A stretch of DNA of 64,000 bases, taken from the NCBI RefSeq assembly GCF_040675465.1, contig NZ_JBFAPA010000021.1, positions 124,001 to 188,000 of the forward strand, read 5' to 3'. A program made the translations under genes and the position numbers. Below are positions 42,008 to 50,982 of this stretch, one piece after another (positions within the stretch are counted from its first letter, which is position 1; every line of letters begins with the position of its first letter). Source of the DNA: Kibdelosporangium sp040675465. Its GTDB lineage: Bacteria > Actinomycetota > Actinomycetes > Mycobacteriales > Pseudonocardiaceae. Under the pieces are notes generated by a model. It did no database searches and was not told the origin of the DNA. It was given only the letters and a program-made list of their open reading frames with translations.

Positions 42008-42107
42008 CCTTCGACCATAGATCGGTTACCTACTGCAACCAGTGTTTAACCGGTCACCCATGGGCCGACGATTAGAGTGGAAGCACGCTCACCGCAGGAG
42101 GCTCATC

Positions 42108-42779
42108 GTGCTGTACCGCGCGCTCAAGTGGCTGCTCGGCCTGATCGCCAAGGTCGTGTTCCGGCCGGACATCACCGGGGTGGAGAACGTCCCGGCGAAA
42201 GGTGCGGTGATCCTGGCGAGCAACCACCTGTCCGTGATGGACTCGATCATCATCCCGCTGGTGATCCCGCGGCAGGTGAACTTCCTGGCGAAGGAGGAGT
42301 ACTTCGTCGGCAAGTCGCCGATCAAACGGCTGCGCACCGCGTTCATGCGGACCATCGGCCAGATCCCCGTGCAGCGCGGGCAGGCGCGCGCGGGCCTCGA
42401 GGCGCTGAGCGTCGCCGGCGAGGTCCTGGCTCGCGGAGGCATCTTCGGTATCTACCCGGAAGGCACCCGGTCGCTGGACCTCCGGCTGTACCGAGGCCAC
42501 ACCGGCGTGGGGCAGCTCGCGTTGACGAGCGGCGCCCCGGTCGTGCCGATGGCGCTGATCGGGACCGAGAAGATCCAGCGTCCCGGCCAGAAGTGGCCGC
42601 GGCCCGCGAAGGTGACCGTGCGGATCGGCAAGCCCCTCGACTTCTCGCGGTACGACGGCATGGCCGCCTCCCCCGCCATCCGCCGCGCCGCCACCGACGA
42701 GATCATGTACGCGATCATGGAACTCTCCGGCCAGGAATACGTGGACACCTACCACAAGCGCCCCGACGCAGCCGCCTGA
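42108..42779 (+). CDS. 1-acyl-sn-glycerol-3-phosphate acyltransferase family protein
   Basis: PlsC-type acyltransferase, 223 residues. The catalytic HX4D box is in NHLSVMD, the second box in EGTRS and the substrate segment in VPMALIGTE. It transfers an acyl chain from acyl-CoA or acyl-ACP to a lysophospholipid-like acceptor. I start at GTG 42108 because AGGAGG lies 6 bp upstream; the open frame to 42042 has no such site. It is divergent from gpgS. Confidence 0.9.
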   Translation: MLYRALKWLLGLIAKVVFRPDITGVENVPAKGAVILASNHLSVMDSIIIPLVIPRQVNFLAKEEYFVGKSPIKRLRTAFMRTIGQIPVQRGQARAGLEALSVAGEVLARGGIFGIYPEGTRSLDLRLYRGHTGVGQLALTSGAPVVPMALIGTEKIQRPGQKWPRPAKVTVRIGKPLDFSRYDGMAASPAIRRAATDEIMYAIMELSGQEYVDTYHKRPDAAA

Positions 42780-43187
42780 CAGTCTCCCTGAGCGAGTTAT
42801 CCACATGTGACGCCGGTCACGTCCGATACTCGCCAGTACAGCGCTCTGTAAGCAAGGAACGCAGCGAGCGCGCAACACACCCACCCCAACACCCACCCAC
42901 CCGGCCCCAACTCCACTCACCCACCGAGCCGCGCCTCGCCCCACTGCCGACCACGCCACGGACCCGCGGGAAACACTCCAACGGAACGTGAGTCACCGCG
43001 GGCCCAGGGGTCTGCCCGGACATCAGGATCGTGATCAGGTCAGCGATCTCGTGGGGCCTCTCGGGCCTGGTGGCCACGCGGGTCGAGGCAGTACCCGACG
43101 AGAGTCGGCGGGGGACCCGGCGGACACGCAGGCGGACCCGGAGTCGACAGGCGTGTGGTCAGCGGAGTTGGAATCGAAGGGGCTGGG
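42780..43187. other. Intergenic stretch, 408 bp, no convincing gene
   Basis: Lies between the convergent acyltransferase and SDR genes. It has a strongly asymmetric C-rich tract (about 42877-42955) with many CACCC words, and a perfect E. coli-type DnaA box TTATCCACA at 42798-42806. Minus-strand frames here are low-complexity and I do not call them. Confidence 0.5.
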
Positions 43188-44183
43188 CTACCAGGGGATG
43201 GGGTGGCCGTCGCGGTAGAAGCCGCCGGTCGGGCCGTCGTCGGGGAGGTTGACCGCCCACAGGACGCTGGCGGCACCCTCCCGCACCGGACGCCCACCAG
43301 GCCCACCCATGTCCGTGGCCACCCACCCCGGGCACACCGAGTTGACCAGAATCCCGCGAAGCTCCTTGGCCCACATTACCGTGAGGGCGTTCAGGGACAC
43401 TTTCGACACGTTGTAGGCCGGCGCCCAGGGACCCATGCTCGCCAGGGATCCCGCCTCGCTGGAAACGTTGACGATCCGCGGGTGCTCGCTGCGGCGGAGC
43501 AGGGGCAACACCGCCTGGGTCACCTGCCAGGCGCCAAGAACGTTGGTCTCAAAGGCTTCCCGCACCACGTCGAGATCCGCGCCGCTCGCGGACTGCCAGG
43601 TGTCGTAGTGGATCGCGGCGTTGTTCACCAGGATGTCGAGGCGGCCGAAGCGCGATTCGAGGGTCCGCGCCAACGCCTCCGCGTGGGCGGGGTTGGCCAC
43701 GTCGAGTTCGATGGGGTGAACCTCACCCTGCGGAGGGCCTACAGAACCTCGGAAATCGGTGGCGCCGCCGTCGGGTTGGGCCGCACCGCCTCTGGTCGCG
43801 GCACCGTGCGGTCGCGCCGCCTCACCCCAAGTCGCGCCGCCTTCGACGTGGGTTGCCTCACCCCACATCGCGCCGCCCTCAACGTGGGTTGCCTCGCCCC
43901 AAGTCGCGGCGCCCTCGATATGGGGCGCCTCACCCCAGGTCGCGCCGCCCTCAACGTGGGTTGCCTCACCCCGGATCGCGCCACCCCCAAGTTGCGGCGC
44001 GCCGGGCGATCGCGCCGCGTCACCCCGGGGCGCGGCGGCGGTGAGGTGGGCTGCGGCGGTTTGGCCTTTGGTGAGGTCGCGGGATCCGAGGAGGACCGTG
44101 TCTCCTGCGGCGGCCAGCTGGCGCACGATCTCCAGGCCGATCCCTCGGTTGGCGCCGGTGACGACTGCGATTCGGCTGCTCAT
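43188..44183 (-). CDS. Short-chain dehydrogenase with in-frame repeat insertion
   Basis: SDR, 331 residues instead of the usual ~240-250. The Rossmann motif TGANRGIG is at 9-16, NNAA near 187-190, the catalytic Ser in VNVSS (about 238-242), and Tyr257 and Lys261 in YNVSK. Residues about 50-154 form an insertion after the second strand, built of 12-residue repeats of the type GEATHVEGGATW. The repeats are encoded by a 36-bp minisatellite. All catalytic residues are intact, so the enzyme is probably active with the insert as a surface loop. Confidence 0.88.
   Translation of the reverse strand: MSSRIAVVTGANRGIGLEIVRQLAAAGDTVLLGSRDLTKGQTAAAHLTAAAPRGDAARSPGAPQLGGGAIRGEATHVEGGATWGEAPHIEGAATWGEATHVEGGAMWGEATHVEGGATWGEAARPHGAATRGGAAQPDGGATDFRGSVGPPQGEVHPIELDVANPAHAEALARTLESRFGRLDILVNNAAIHYDTWQSASGADLDVVREAFETNVLGAWQVTQAVLPLLRRSEHPRIVNVSSEAGSLASMGPWAPAYNVSKVSLNALTVMWAKELRGILVNSVCPGWVATDMGGPGGRPVREGAASVLWAVNLPDDGPTGGFYRDGHPIPW
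43819..43998. repeat. 36-bp minisatellite, five copies, inside SDR gene
   Basis: Five tandem 36-bp units starting at 43819, 43855, 43891, 43927 and 43963, each beginning GCCTC(A/G)CCCC. Units 1, 2 and 4 are nearly identical, and 3 and 5 are more diverged. Degenerate units flank the array on both sides. The length is a multiple of three, so the SDR frame is kept. Confidence 0.92.
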
Positions 44184-44362
44184 ATGGCGAATCTAGCGCG
44201 GTGGCGGCCTTGTGCCTTTGAGTAGACATCGCTGGGGCCAACTGGACTATTCTTTGCTCGAACGAGCGAATCGCCTTGACGGTGCGCCGGGTTTTCGGCT
44301 CACTGGAAGTAAGGGGGACGACCACAAGGGGATTCGTCCACCCACCATCAGGGGGATTTACC

Positions 44363-45832
44363 ATGACTGATGTTCCCGCGGACGCGGCTGCCCAGAAGTT
44401 GCCACTCCGCACCTCCACCGAGATCCAGGGCGATATTCTTGCCGGTTTCCGCAAGGACCACGAGAACGTGGTCCTCCTCCGTTTCCCGGACGACGCGGTA
44501 TCCGTGCGGAAATGGCTCGCCAAACTCATTCCGCAGCTGGCCACCACGCTTCAGGTCGCCGCATTCAACACCGAGTTCAGCACCGCCCGGCACAATCTCG
44601 CCGGGACCGACCCCATCGGCCTGAAAGCCACTTGGGTGAACCTGAGTCTCACTTATCCCGGGCTCAAGTTCCTGATGGGCTCCGAACCTTTCCCCGACCA
44701 GACCATTCCCACCGTCGAGGCGTTCGTGCAGGGTGGTTTTGCGCGTGCCGCGATCAACGGTGATGAGGGCGACAGCGCGCCGGAGCGGTGGCTGTTCGGC
44801 AAGCCCGACCAGCCGGTGCACGCCGTGCTCACGGTCGCATCCGACTCCCCGCAGCTGCTGGAGGTCCGGGCCGCCGAGCTGCGGGTCGCGGCCGCCCGCG
44901 CGGGTCTCACGGTGGTGTTCGAGCAGGTGGGGGCCACTCTTCCGGGGGAACGCAGCGGTCACGAGCACTTCGGGTTCAAGGACGGCATCAGCCAGCCGGG
45001 GGTCGATGGCTTCGACCGGCCCGACCCGCAGCACCCCGAGCAGGTCGCGGGCAAGCCGGGCACGCGGATCATCCCAGCGGGTGACTTCGTGCTGGGTTTC
45101 CCCCGTAAGGCGGGCGACCCGCTGCCGCTGCCGGAGTGGACGAAGAACGGCTCGTTCCAGGTCGTCCGGCGCCTCGCGCAGGACGTTCCGGCTTGGTGGG
45201 CGCAGGTCGAGGCCGCCCGCAAGAAGCTGGAACAGGAGCAGGTCGCGCTGCCGCCGGACTCCGGCGCGGAGTGGGTCGCCGCGCGGGCGGTGGGCCGCTG
45301 GCGGTCCGGCGCGTCGGTCGCGCACAACCCGAACGCCGAGCCGCCGGTCAAGCCGGGCGCGCCCGACGACAACCTGATCAGCTACGCCGACGACCCCGAC
45401 GGCCACACCACGCCGGTTTTCGCGCACATCCGGAAAACCAACCCGCGCGACCATTTCGAACCCGGTCATGTGGTGGCCGACACGCGCCGGATCATGCGCC
45501 GAGGAATTCCGTACGGCGAACCATTCGACCCCGCCAGCGGCGCCGGACATGGTCCGGATGCCGACCGCGGCCTGGTTTTCATCGCCTATATGTCCGACCT
45601 CGCCGGCCAGTTCGAGTTCCTGCAGCAGGCGTGGATCAACAACGTCGGCTTCCCACCCGGAAAAGACGCCGGAACCGACCCGGTGATCGGTAAGGACAGC
45701 GACGTCACGCTCAAACTCGACAGCAAGCCGGAAGGCACCAGGCTCCATTTCGCCCAATTCGTGCGAACGGAGGGAACGATCTATGCCTTCGCACCGTCGA
45801 TCAGCACATTGCGCACGCTCGCGGGAGCCTGA
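44363..45832 (+). CDS. Dyp-type haem peroxidase
   Basis: Dye-decolourising peroxidase, 489 residues, the size of the larger (class C/V) Dyp enzymes. The GxxDG motif is in GFKDGISQP (about 213-221), with distal Asp, and proximal-side segments AHIRKTNPRD and RRGIPYG are present. It uses H2O2 to oxidise dyes or phenolics. No signal peptide or encapsulin gene is seen, so it is probably cytosolic. ATG 44363 has AGGGGG upstream. It is divergent from the SDR gene. Confidence 0.92.
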   Translation: MTDVPADAAAQKLPLRTSTEIQGDILAGFRKDHENVVLLRFPDDAVSVRKWLAKLIPQLATTLQVAAFNTEFSTARHNLAGTDPIGLKATWVNLSLTYPGLKFLMGSEPFPDQTIPTVEAFVQGGFARAAINGDEGDSAPERWLFGKPDQPVHAVLTVASDSPQLLEVRAAELRVAAARAGLTVVFEQVGATLPGERSGHEHFGFKDGISQPGVDGFDRPDPQHPEQVAGKPGTRIIPAGDFVLGFPRKAGDPLPLPEWTKNGSFQVVRRLAQDVPAWWAQVEAARKKLEQEQVALPPDSGAEWVAARAVGRWRSGASVAHNPNAEPPVKPGAPDDNLISYADDPDGHTTPVFAHIRKTNPRDHFEPGHVVADTRRIMRRGIPYGEPFDPASGAGHGPDADRGLVFIAYMSDLAGQFEFLQQAWINNVGFPPGKDAGTDPVIGKDSDVTLKLDSKPEGTRLHFAQFVRTEGTIYAFAPSISTLRTLAGA

Positions 45833-45859
45833 TCGCGATTGGTGAACAACGCCCTCGTG

Positions 45860-46402
45860 TCAACGCACGAGGGCGTCAACAAGTTCCGCCGCATCGGTGC
45901 CGACCCGCACGAAATCACGGGACTCCGCCTTGAGGAACCCCTCGGTGACCATGTGGTCCACCATCTGCACCAGCGGCTGGTAGAAGCCGTCGACGTCGAG
46001 CAGGCCGATGGGCTTGCCGTGGATGCCCAGATGCGCCCACGTCCACGCCTCGAACAGCTCCTCCAGCGTGCCGATCCCGCCGGGCAGCACCAGGAACGCG
46101 TCCGACAGCGCGGCCATCTTCGCCTTGCGCTCGTGCATGTTCGCCACGACGTGCAGCTCGGTGACGTCCGAGTGCGCGATCTCCCGGTCGAACAGACCGT
46201 CCGGGATCACGCCCACGACGTCACCGCCGGCCCGCATGGCCGCGTCGGCGACCACACCCATGGTCCCGACCCGGCCACCGCCGTACACCACGGTGATCCC
46301 ACGCTCGGCGAGCAGCCGCCCCACCTCGGCGGCCACCTCCGCGTACCGCTCGCCCCGGCCGTTGGTCGAACCACAGAACACGCACACCGCGAGATCGCTC
46401 AC
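45860..46402 (-). CDS. LOG-family phosphoribohydrolase
   Basis: Lonely-guy protein, 180 residues. The PGGxGTxxE motif is PGGIGTLEE, and the N-terminal VFCGSTNGRGERY and YGGGRVGTMG nucleotide-binding segments are clear. LOG proteins cleave nucleoside 5'-monophosphates, releasing a base such as a cytokinin; the Rv1205 homologue does this in M. tuberculosis. GTG start. It is followed upstream on the same strand by a second, longer LOG-like gene. Confidence 0.92.
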   Translation of the reverse strand: MSDLAVCVFCGSTNGRGERYAEVAAEVGRLLAERGITVVYGGGRVGTMGVVADAAMRAGGDVVGVIPDGLFDREIAHSDVTELHVVANMHERKAKMAALSDAFLVLPGGIGTLEELFEAWTWAHLGIHGKPIGLLDVDGFYQPLVQMVDHMVTEGFLKAESRDFVRVGTDAAELVDALVR

Positions 46403-46433
46403 CCCAGCATGATCCCATCGGGTGTCGAGCGGT

Positions 46434-47195
46434 TTAGTGGACTTCCTCCCATGCCCGGTAGGCGTCCTCGACGACGTGCACGGCCTCGTCGATGTCGTCG
46501 GTCACGTGCACCAGCGCGAGGTCCTTCTCGCCGACCTTGCCGCTCTTGAACACCACGTCCTGCAGCCAGCTGTGCAGCCCGCCCCAGTACTCGGTGCCGA
46601 ACAGCACGATCGGGAACTTGGTGACCTTCTTGGTCTGCACCAGGGTGAGCGCCTCGAACAGCTCGTCCAGGGTGCCGAACCCGCCGGGCAGGCAGATGAA
46701 CGCCTGCGCGTACTTGATGAACATCGTCTTGCGGACGAAGAAGTACCGGAAGTTCACGCCCAGGTCGACCCACGGGTTGAGGCCCTGCTCGAAGGGCAGC
46801 TCGATGCCGAGGCCGATGGACAGCCCGCCGGCCTCGGAGCAGCCGCGGTTGACCGCCTCCATGGTGCCCGGGCCGCCGCCGGTGATCGCCGCGAAACCGG
46901 CCTCGGCCAGCGCGGCGCCGATCTTGCGGCCCAGCTCGTACTCGGGGTGTTCGCGCGGGGTGCGGGCGGAGCCGAACACCGTCACCGCGCGGGGCACCTC
47001 CGCCAGGGCGCCGAAGCCCTCCACGAACTCGGCCTGGATGCGCATGACCCGCCACGGGTCGGTGTGCACCCACGCGGACGGGCCGCGGGAGTCCAGGAGG
47101 CGCTGGTCTGTTGTGGTCGGTTCGTCACTGCGCGCCCTGCGCAGGGTCACCGGGCCCCGTTGCTTTTCCTTGGGGCGATCCTCGTTTATCGTCAT
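46434..47195 (-). CDS. TIGR00730/LOG-like Rossmann-fold protein, long form
   Basis: A 253-residue relative of LOG. It has the PGGxGTxxE motif as PGGFGTLDE and a GGGPGTMEA loop, but an extra N-terminal region of about 65 residues, including MRIQAEFVEGFGAL. This long form is common next to LOG in actinobacteria. Its substrate may differ from that of the short form. It lies 31 bp upstream of the LOG gene on the same strand and 39 bp downstream of dapE, so all three may be one unit. Confidence 0.88.
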   Translation of the reverse strand: MTINEDRPKEKQRGPVTLRRARSDEPTTTDQRLLDSRGPSAWVHTDPWRVMRIQAEFVEGFGALAEVPRAVTVFGSARTPREHPEYELGRKIGAALAEAGFAAITGGGPGTMEAVNRGCSEAGGLSIGLGIELPFEQGLNPWVDLGVNFRYFFVRKTMFIKYAQAFICLPGGFGTLDELFEALTLVQTKKVTKFPIVLFGTEYWGGLHSWLQDVVFKSGKVGEKDLALVHVTDDIDEAVHVVEDAYRAWEEVH

Positions 47196-47234
47196 CGTCT
47201 TGATTCTAGGCCCGCCGGTCCGTCCATCCGGTGA

Positions 47235-48296
47235 CTAGCTCAAGAATTGCACGAGTACACGAGCGCACTCACTGATCTGGCGGACATCCACGTGCTCCTG
47301 TTGGGTGTGCGCCAATGTCGGGTCGCCGGGTCCGAAGTTCACCGCGGGCATGCCCAGCGCGGCGAACCGGGCCACATCCGTCCAGCCGAGTTTGGCGACG
47401 GGTTCACCGCCCGCCGCTTGGACCAGTTCCTTCGCGGCCGGCGCCTGCAACCCGGGCAGCGCGCCCGCGGCGAGGTCGGTGACCCGCAGGTCGAAGCCGT
47501 CGAACACCTCCCGTAGGTGCCGCTCGGCGTCCCCCGGCGAACGGTCCGGCGCGAACCGGTGGTTGATGGTGAGCACGGCCTCGTCGGGCACCACATTCCC
47601 GGCCACCCCGCCGCTGATCTTCACCGCCTGCAGACCCTCGCGATACACACAGCCATCGATATCGACAATGCGCGGCTCGTATTCGTCCAGCCGCCGCAAC
47701 GCGGCCGCCATCGCATGAATCGCGTTCACGCCCATCCATGCCCGCGCCGTATGCGCGCGCTTGCCCGAGGTACGGATCTCCACCCGAATAGTTCCCTGGC
47801 ACCCGGCCTCAATGACCCCATTCGACGGTTCACAGACAACTGCCAGGTCGCCGGTCAGCCATTCGGGCAGGTCCCGCTCGATCCGGCCGAGACCGTTGCG
47901 CGCGGCCTCGATCTCCTCGCAGTCGTAGAACACGAAGGTCAGGTCGTGCCGGGGCTCGGTGACCGTGGCGGCGAGGTGCAGCATGACCGCGTCCCCGCCC
48001 TTCATGTCGACCGTGCCGCAGCCGTGCAGGATGTCGCCCTCGCGGCGGGACGGCAGGTTGTCGTTGATGGGGACGGTGTCCAGGTGCCCGGCGAGGATCA
48101 CGCGCTGTGCGCGGCCCAGGTTCGTGCGCGCCAGAACCGTGTTGCCCGACCTGGTGACCTCCAGGTGGCCAAGTTTCGCCAGCGCCCGCTCGACGGCGTC
48201 GGCCAGCTCCTGCTCCGTCTCGGACACACTGGGAATGTCCACCAGCACTCGCGTCAGCTCGACAGGATCCCCACCCAGCTCCAGCTCCACAGTCAC
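47235..48296 (-). CDS. dapE: Succinyl-diaminopimelate desuccinylase
   Basis: M20 metallopeptidase, 353 residues (mycobacterial DapE is about 354). Zinc-ligand segments are GHLDTVP, GTVDMKGG, the catalytic DCEEIE and a terminal His in AHTQQEH. It releases succinate from N-succinyl-L,L-diaminopimelate in lysine/peptidoglycan precursor synthesis. I start at GTG 48296, matching the family N-terminus; the open frame continues to 48335. dapD is 760 bp away on the other strand, with vapBC between. Confidence 0.93.
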   Translation of the reverse strand: MTVELELGGDPVELTRVLVDIPSVSETEQELADAVERALAKLGHLEVTRSGNTVLARTNLGRAQRVILAGHLDTVPINDNLPSRREGDILHGCGTVDMKGGDAVMLHLAATVTEPRHDLTFVFYDCEEIEAARNGLGRIERDLPEWLTGDLAVVCEPSNGVIEAGCQGTIRVEIRTSGKRAHTARAWMGVNAIHAMAAALRRLDEYEPRIVDIDGCVYREGLQAVKISGGVAGNVVPDEAVLTINHRFAPDRSPGDAERHLREVFDGFDLRVTDLAAGALPGLQAPAAKELVQAAGGEPVAKLGWTDVARFAALGMPAVNFGPGDPTLAHTQQEHVDVRQISECARVLVQFLS

Positions 48297-48352
48297 ACCC
48301 GCAACGCTACGGCACGTGCGTTTCACGTGGTCCACGCGCTAACCTGTGGCCC

Positions 48353-48604
48353 ATGAAGCGGAACATCACGATCCAGCTGGATGAAGAGGTCATCCAGGAG
48401 GCCAAGGTGCTCGCCGCGAAGAAGGGCACCTCGGTCAGCGGCTTGGTGACGCAAAGTATCGTTTCGATGACGGAAGCCGCACGGCGTTACGAAGACGCCC
48501 GGCAACGCGCGTTGGCCGCACTGCCCGCGCACCGCGACTCTTCAGCTGGGGAGCCCAGCGCACGCACCTGGACCAGGGAAGATCTCTACGACCGATGGAA
48601 ATGA
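48353..48604 (+). CDS. VapB-type ribbon-helix-helix antitoxin
   Basis: An 83-residue protein whose N-terminus KRNITIQLDEEVIQEAKVLA is a ribbon-helix-helix strand and helix, followed by KKGTSVSGLVTQSI. The C-terminal tail (TREDLYDRW) is the type that docks on a PIN toxin. It overlaps the PIN gene by 10 bp. It should bind and neutralise the toxin and repress the pair. Confidence 0.85.
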   Translation: MKRNITIQLDEEVIQEAKVLAAKKGTSVSGLVTQSIVSMTEAARRYEDARQRALAALPAHRDSSAGEPSARTWTREDLYDRWK

Positions 48605-49029
48605 CCGACGACTTGGTGTTCGTCGACACGAATGTCCTTGTCCATGCCTACGACGAGACCGACGCAGTCCGCGGGCCGGTGGCCGAGCGGATCATCCGGG
48701 AGCTGTGGCGGTCTGACCGCGGCGTGCTGAGCACTCAAGTCCTGCAGGAGTTCTATTCGGTTGCCACCAAGAAGATCAAGAAGCCGCTGAGCCACCGCGA
48801 GGCACGGCAGCTCATGGCCGACTACAGCGAATGGTGCGTCATGCACACCGACGCCCAGTTGCTCGTGTCGGCCAGCGCGCTGGCCGAAAAACACCAGATC
48901 TCCTGGTGGGACTCGCTGATCATCGAGGCCGCGTTGCGTTCCGGCGCCACGACGCTGCTGTCCGAGGATCTCCAGGACGGCCGTGCGTTCGGGACGCTGA
49001 CCATCAGCAACCCGTTCGTGGGCCTGTGA
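48595..49029 (+). CDS. VapC-type PIN-domain toxin
   Basis: A 144-residue PIN ribonuclease. The acidic residues of the active site are in FVDTNVLVHAYD, the Glu in LQEFYSV, the Asp in SWWDSLI and the Asp in LSEDLQDG. All four are present, so it should be active. It is read with a 10 bp overlap from the antitoxin gene. The module sits between dapE and dapD, which are essential lysine genes, and ends 24 bp before dapD. Confidence 0.88.
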   Translation: MEMTDDLVFVDTNVLVHAYDETDAVRGPVAERIIRELWRSDRGVLSTQVLQEFYSVATKKIKKPLSHREARQLMADYSEWCVMHTDAQLLVSASALAEKHQISWWDSLIIEAALRSGATTLLSEDLQDGRAFGTLTISNPFVGL

Positions 49030-49053
49030 ACTGGCGTTGGTTACCGTTGCTGT

Positions 49054-50034
49054 GTGAGTGAGCAGAGTCTTGAGGTGGGGGGCGCGTTCGGCGTCGGCCT
49101 CGCCACGGTGACGGTCGACGGAACGGTCCTGGACACGTGGTTCCCGAAGCCAAAACTCGGTGAGGCGCCCGCGCCCGGGACGCAGCGGCTGTCCGAGCAG
49201 GAGGCGGCCGAGGAGCTGGGCGCCGGGATCTCGGCGCTGCTCGGGCCGGACGACGACCGGGGGGTGGAGGTCATCGCGGTCCGGACGGGGATCACGTCGC
49301 TGGCCGACCCGCCGAACGACGCGTACGAGGTCTACCTGCGCCTGCACCTGCTCTCCTACCGGCTGGTCACGCCGAACACGGTGAGCCTGGACGGGATCTT
49401 CGGCCTGTTGTCCAACGTTGTGTGGACCAACCACGGCCCGTGCCAGGTCGAGGGGTTCTCGGAGACGCGGCTGCGGCTGCGTGCCCGTGGCGCGGTGACC
49501 GTGCACGGGATCGACAAGTTCCCCCGGATGGTGGACTACGTCGTGCCTACGGGTGTTCGCATCGCCGACGCCGACCGGGTACGGCTCGGCGCGCACCTGG
49601 CGAGCGGGACGACGGTCATGCACGAGGGCTTCGTCAACTACAACGCCGGGACGCTGGGCTCCTCGATGGTGGAGGGCCGGATCTCCCAAGGGGTTGTGGT
49701 CGGCGACGGGTCCGACATCGGTGGCGGATCGTCAGTGATGGGCACACTTTCGGGTGGTGGCAAGGAAACGATCACCATCGGCGAGCGATGCCTGCTCGGC
49801 GCCAACGCGGGGATCGGCATCTCCCTCGGCGACGACTGCGTCGTCGAGGCGGGCCTGTACGTCACCGCGGGCACCAAAGTGTCCCTTCCGGACGGTCGGC
49901 TGGTGAAGGCGAAGGACCTCAGCGGTTCCAACGGACTGCTGTTCCGCCGCAACTCGAGCACCGGCGCGGTCGAGGTGGTGCCCCGCAAGGGAACCGGGAT
50001 TGACCTGAACGCCGCATTGCACGCCAACGATTGA
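49054..50034 (+). CDS. dapD: Tetrahydrodipicolinate N-succinyltransferase, actinobacterial type
   Basis: DapD, 326 residues, of the Rv1201c type. The C-terminal left-handed beta-helix is seen in the hexapeptide-like repeats (VRLGAHLASGTTVMHEGFVNYN, ISQGVVVGDGSDIGGGSSVMG, LLGANAGIGISLG). It succinylates tetrahydrodipicolinate in the lysine/meso-DAP pathway. GTG 49054. Together with dapE and dapC in this window, three of the succinylase-branch enzymes are present. Confidence 0.95.
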   Translation: MSEQSLEVGGAFGVGLATVTVDGTVLDTWFPKPKLGEAPAPGTQRLSEQEAAEELGAGISALLGPDDDRGVEVIAVRTGITSLADPPNDAYEVYLRLHLLSYRLVTPNTVSLDGIFGLLSNVVWTNHGPCQVEGFSETRLRLRARGAVTVHGIDKFPRMVDYVVPTGVRIADADRVRLGAHLASGTTVMHEGFVNYNAGTLGSSMVEGRISQGVVVGDGSDIGGGSSVMGTLSGGGKETITIGERCLLGANAGIGISLGDDCVVEAGLYVTAGTKVSLPDGRLVKAKDLSGSNGLLFRRNSSTGAVEVVPRKGTGIDLNAALHAND

Positions 50035-50073
50035 TCCCCTGCGCACACTTTCCGTTCACCTACCATTCATGGG

Positions 50074-50982
50074 GTGACCACCTTCCTCACCCCTGTCGAG
50101 CTCGGCCTCGGGCCGGAACCGACCACCGCACGACGCAAGGACCCGCCCGCTGTACACGTGCGCGCGCGGCTGGACTCCCAGCTGCGCGCGCTCTTGGCGT
50201 ACGAGGCGGGTACCCGGTCCGGAGTGGATCCTGAGGACCTGCACCAGATGCGGGTCACCGTCCGCCGCCTGCGGGCCGCGGTCGCCGCGGAGGGCGGGGC
50301 CCTCGGCGAGGCCGCCGCGCACCTGCAGGCCGAGCTCAAGTGGCTGGGCAACATGCTCGGCCCGGTCCGCGACATCGACGTCCAACTGGAACGCCTGCGC
50401 GCCGAGGCCGCCGCGTTCGAGGACGACGAACGCGCCGCGGTGGAGCGGCTGCTGGCCGGTCTGGTCGCCGAGCGCCGCGCGGCCCGCCGCCGGATGCTCG
50501 CCGCGTTGCGCACCAAGCGCTACACCGCGCTGCTGGTGTCCATTGCGGACGCCGCCAACTCCACCCCCGCGGCCAACGGCCAGGCCAAGAAGGCTTCCGC
50601 CGTCGTCGACGTGATCAACCGGCCCTACCGCAAGCTGCGCAAGGCCGTCCGTGCCCTGAGTGAGGACCCGCCGGACGACGACCTGCACGCGCTGCGGATC
50701 AAGGGCAAACGCTTGCGCTACGCCGCCGAGCTCGTCGGGCAGCCAGCGAAGGATCTGATCAAGGCCACTAAGGGGTTCCAGGAGGTGCTCGGCGAGCACC
50801 AGGACGCCGCCGTCGCCGAGGACACGATCCGCCGGCTGATGGGCGGCCACGAGGACCCCGAGGTGATCTTCGTGGCCGGTCGCCTGGTGGAACGCGAACA
50901 CGCCCGCCGCGTCGCCTACCGCGCCCAGTGGCGGGACAAGTGGGCGGCCGTGGACGAGTTCTCAGAGACGTTCGGCGGCTGA
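50074..50982 (+). CDS. CHAD-domain protein
   Basis: A 302-residue all-helical protein. The first conserved CHAD histidine/arginine set is in DLHQMRVTVRRLRAA and the second in LHALRIKGKRLRYAAE, as expected for two repeats of four helices. CHAD proteins bind polyphosphate, often beside polyphosphate or DNA-associated genes. No CYTH domain is fused. GTG start 50074, 39 bp after dapD. Its 3' end overlaps dapC by 21 bp. Confidence 0.9.
   Translation: MTTFLTPVELGLGPEPTTARRKDPPAVHVRARLDSQLRALLAYEAGTRSGVDPEDLHQMRVTVRRLRAAVAAEGGALGEAAAHLQAELKWLGNMLGPVRDIDVQLERLRAEAAAFEDDERAAVERLLAGLVAERRAARRRMLAALRTKRYTALLVSIADAANSTPAANGQAKKASAVVDVINRPYRKLRKAVRALSEDPPDDDLHALRIKGKRLRYAAELVGQPAKDLIKATKGFQEVLGEHQDAAVAEDTIRRLMGGHEDPEVIFVAGRLVEREHARRVAYRAQWRDKWAAVDEFSETFGG

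Noticed and set aside
42817..43077. Minus-strand 86-codon frame between the acyltransferase and SDR genes
   Set aside because: The second half is low-complexity Gly/Arg/Trp from the C-rich tract, and no ribosome site is evident.
43819..43998. CRISPR-like appearance of the 36-bp repeats
   Set aside because: The repeats are directly adjacent with no unique spacers, lie in frame inside an SDR gene, and no cas gene is present.
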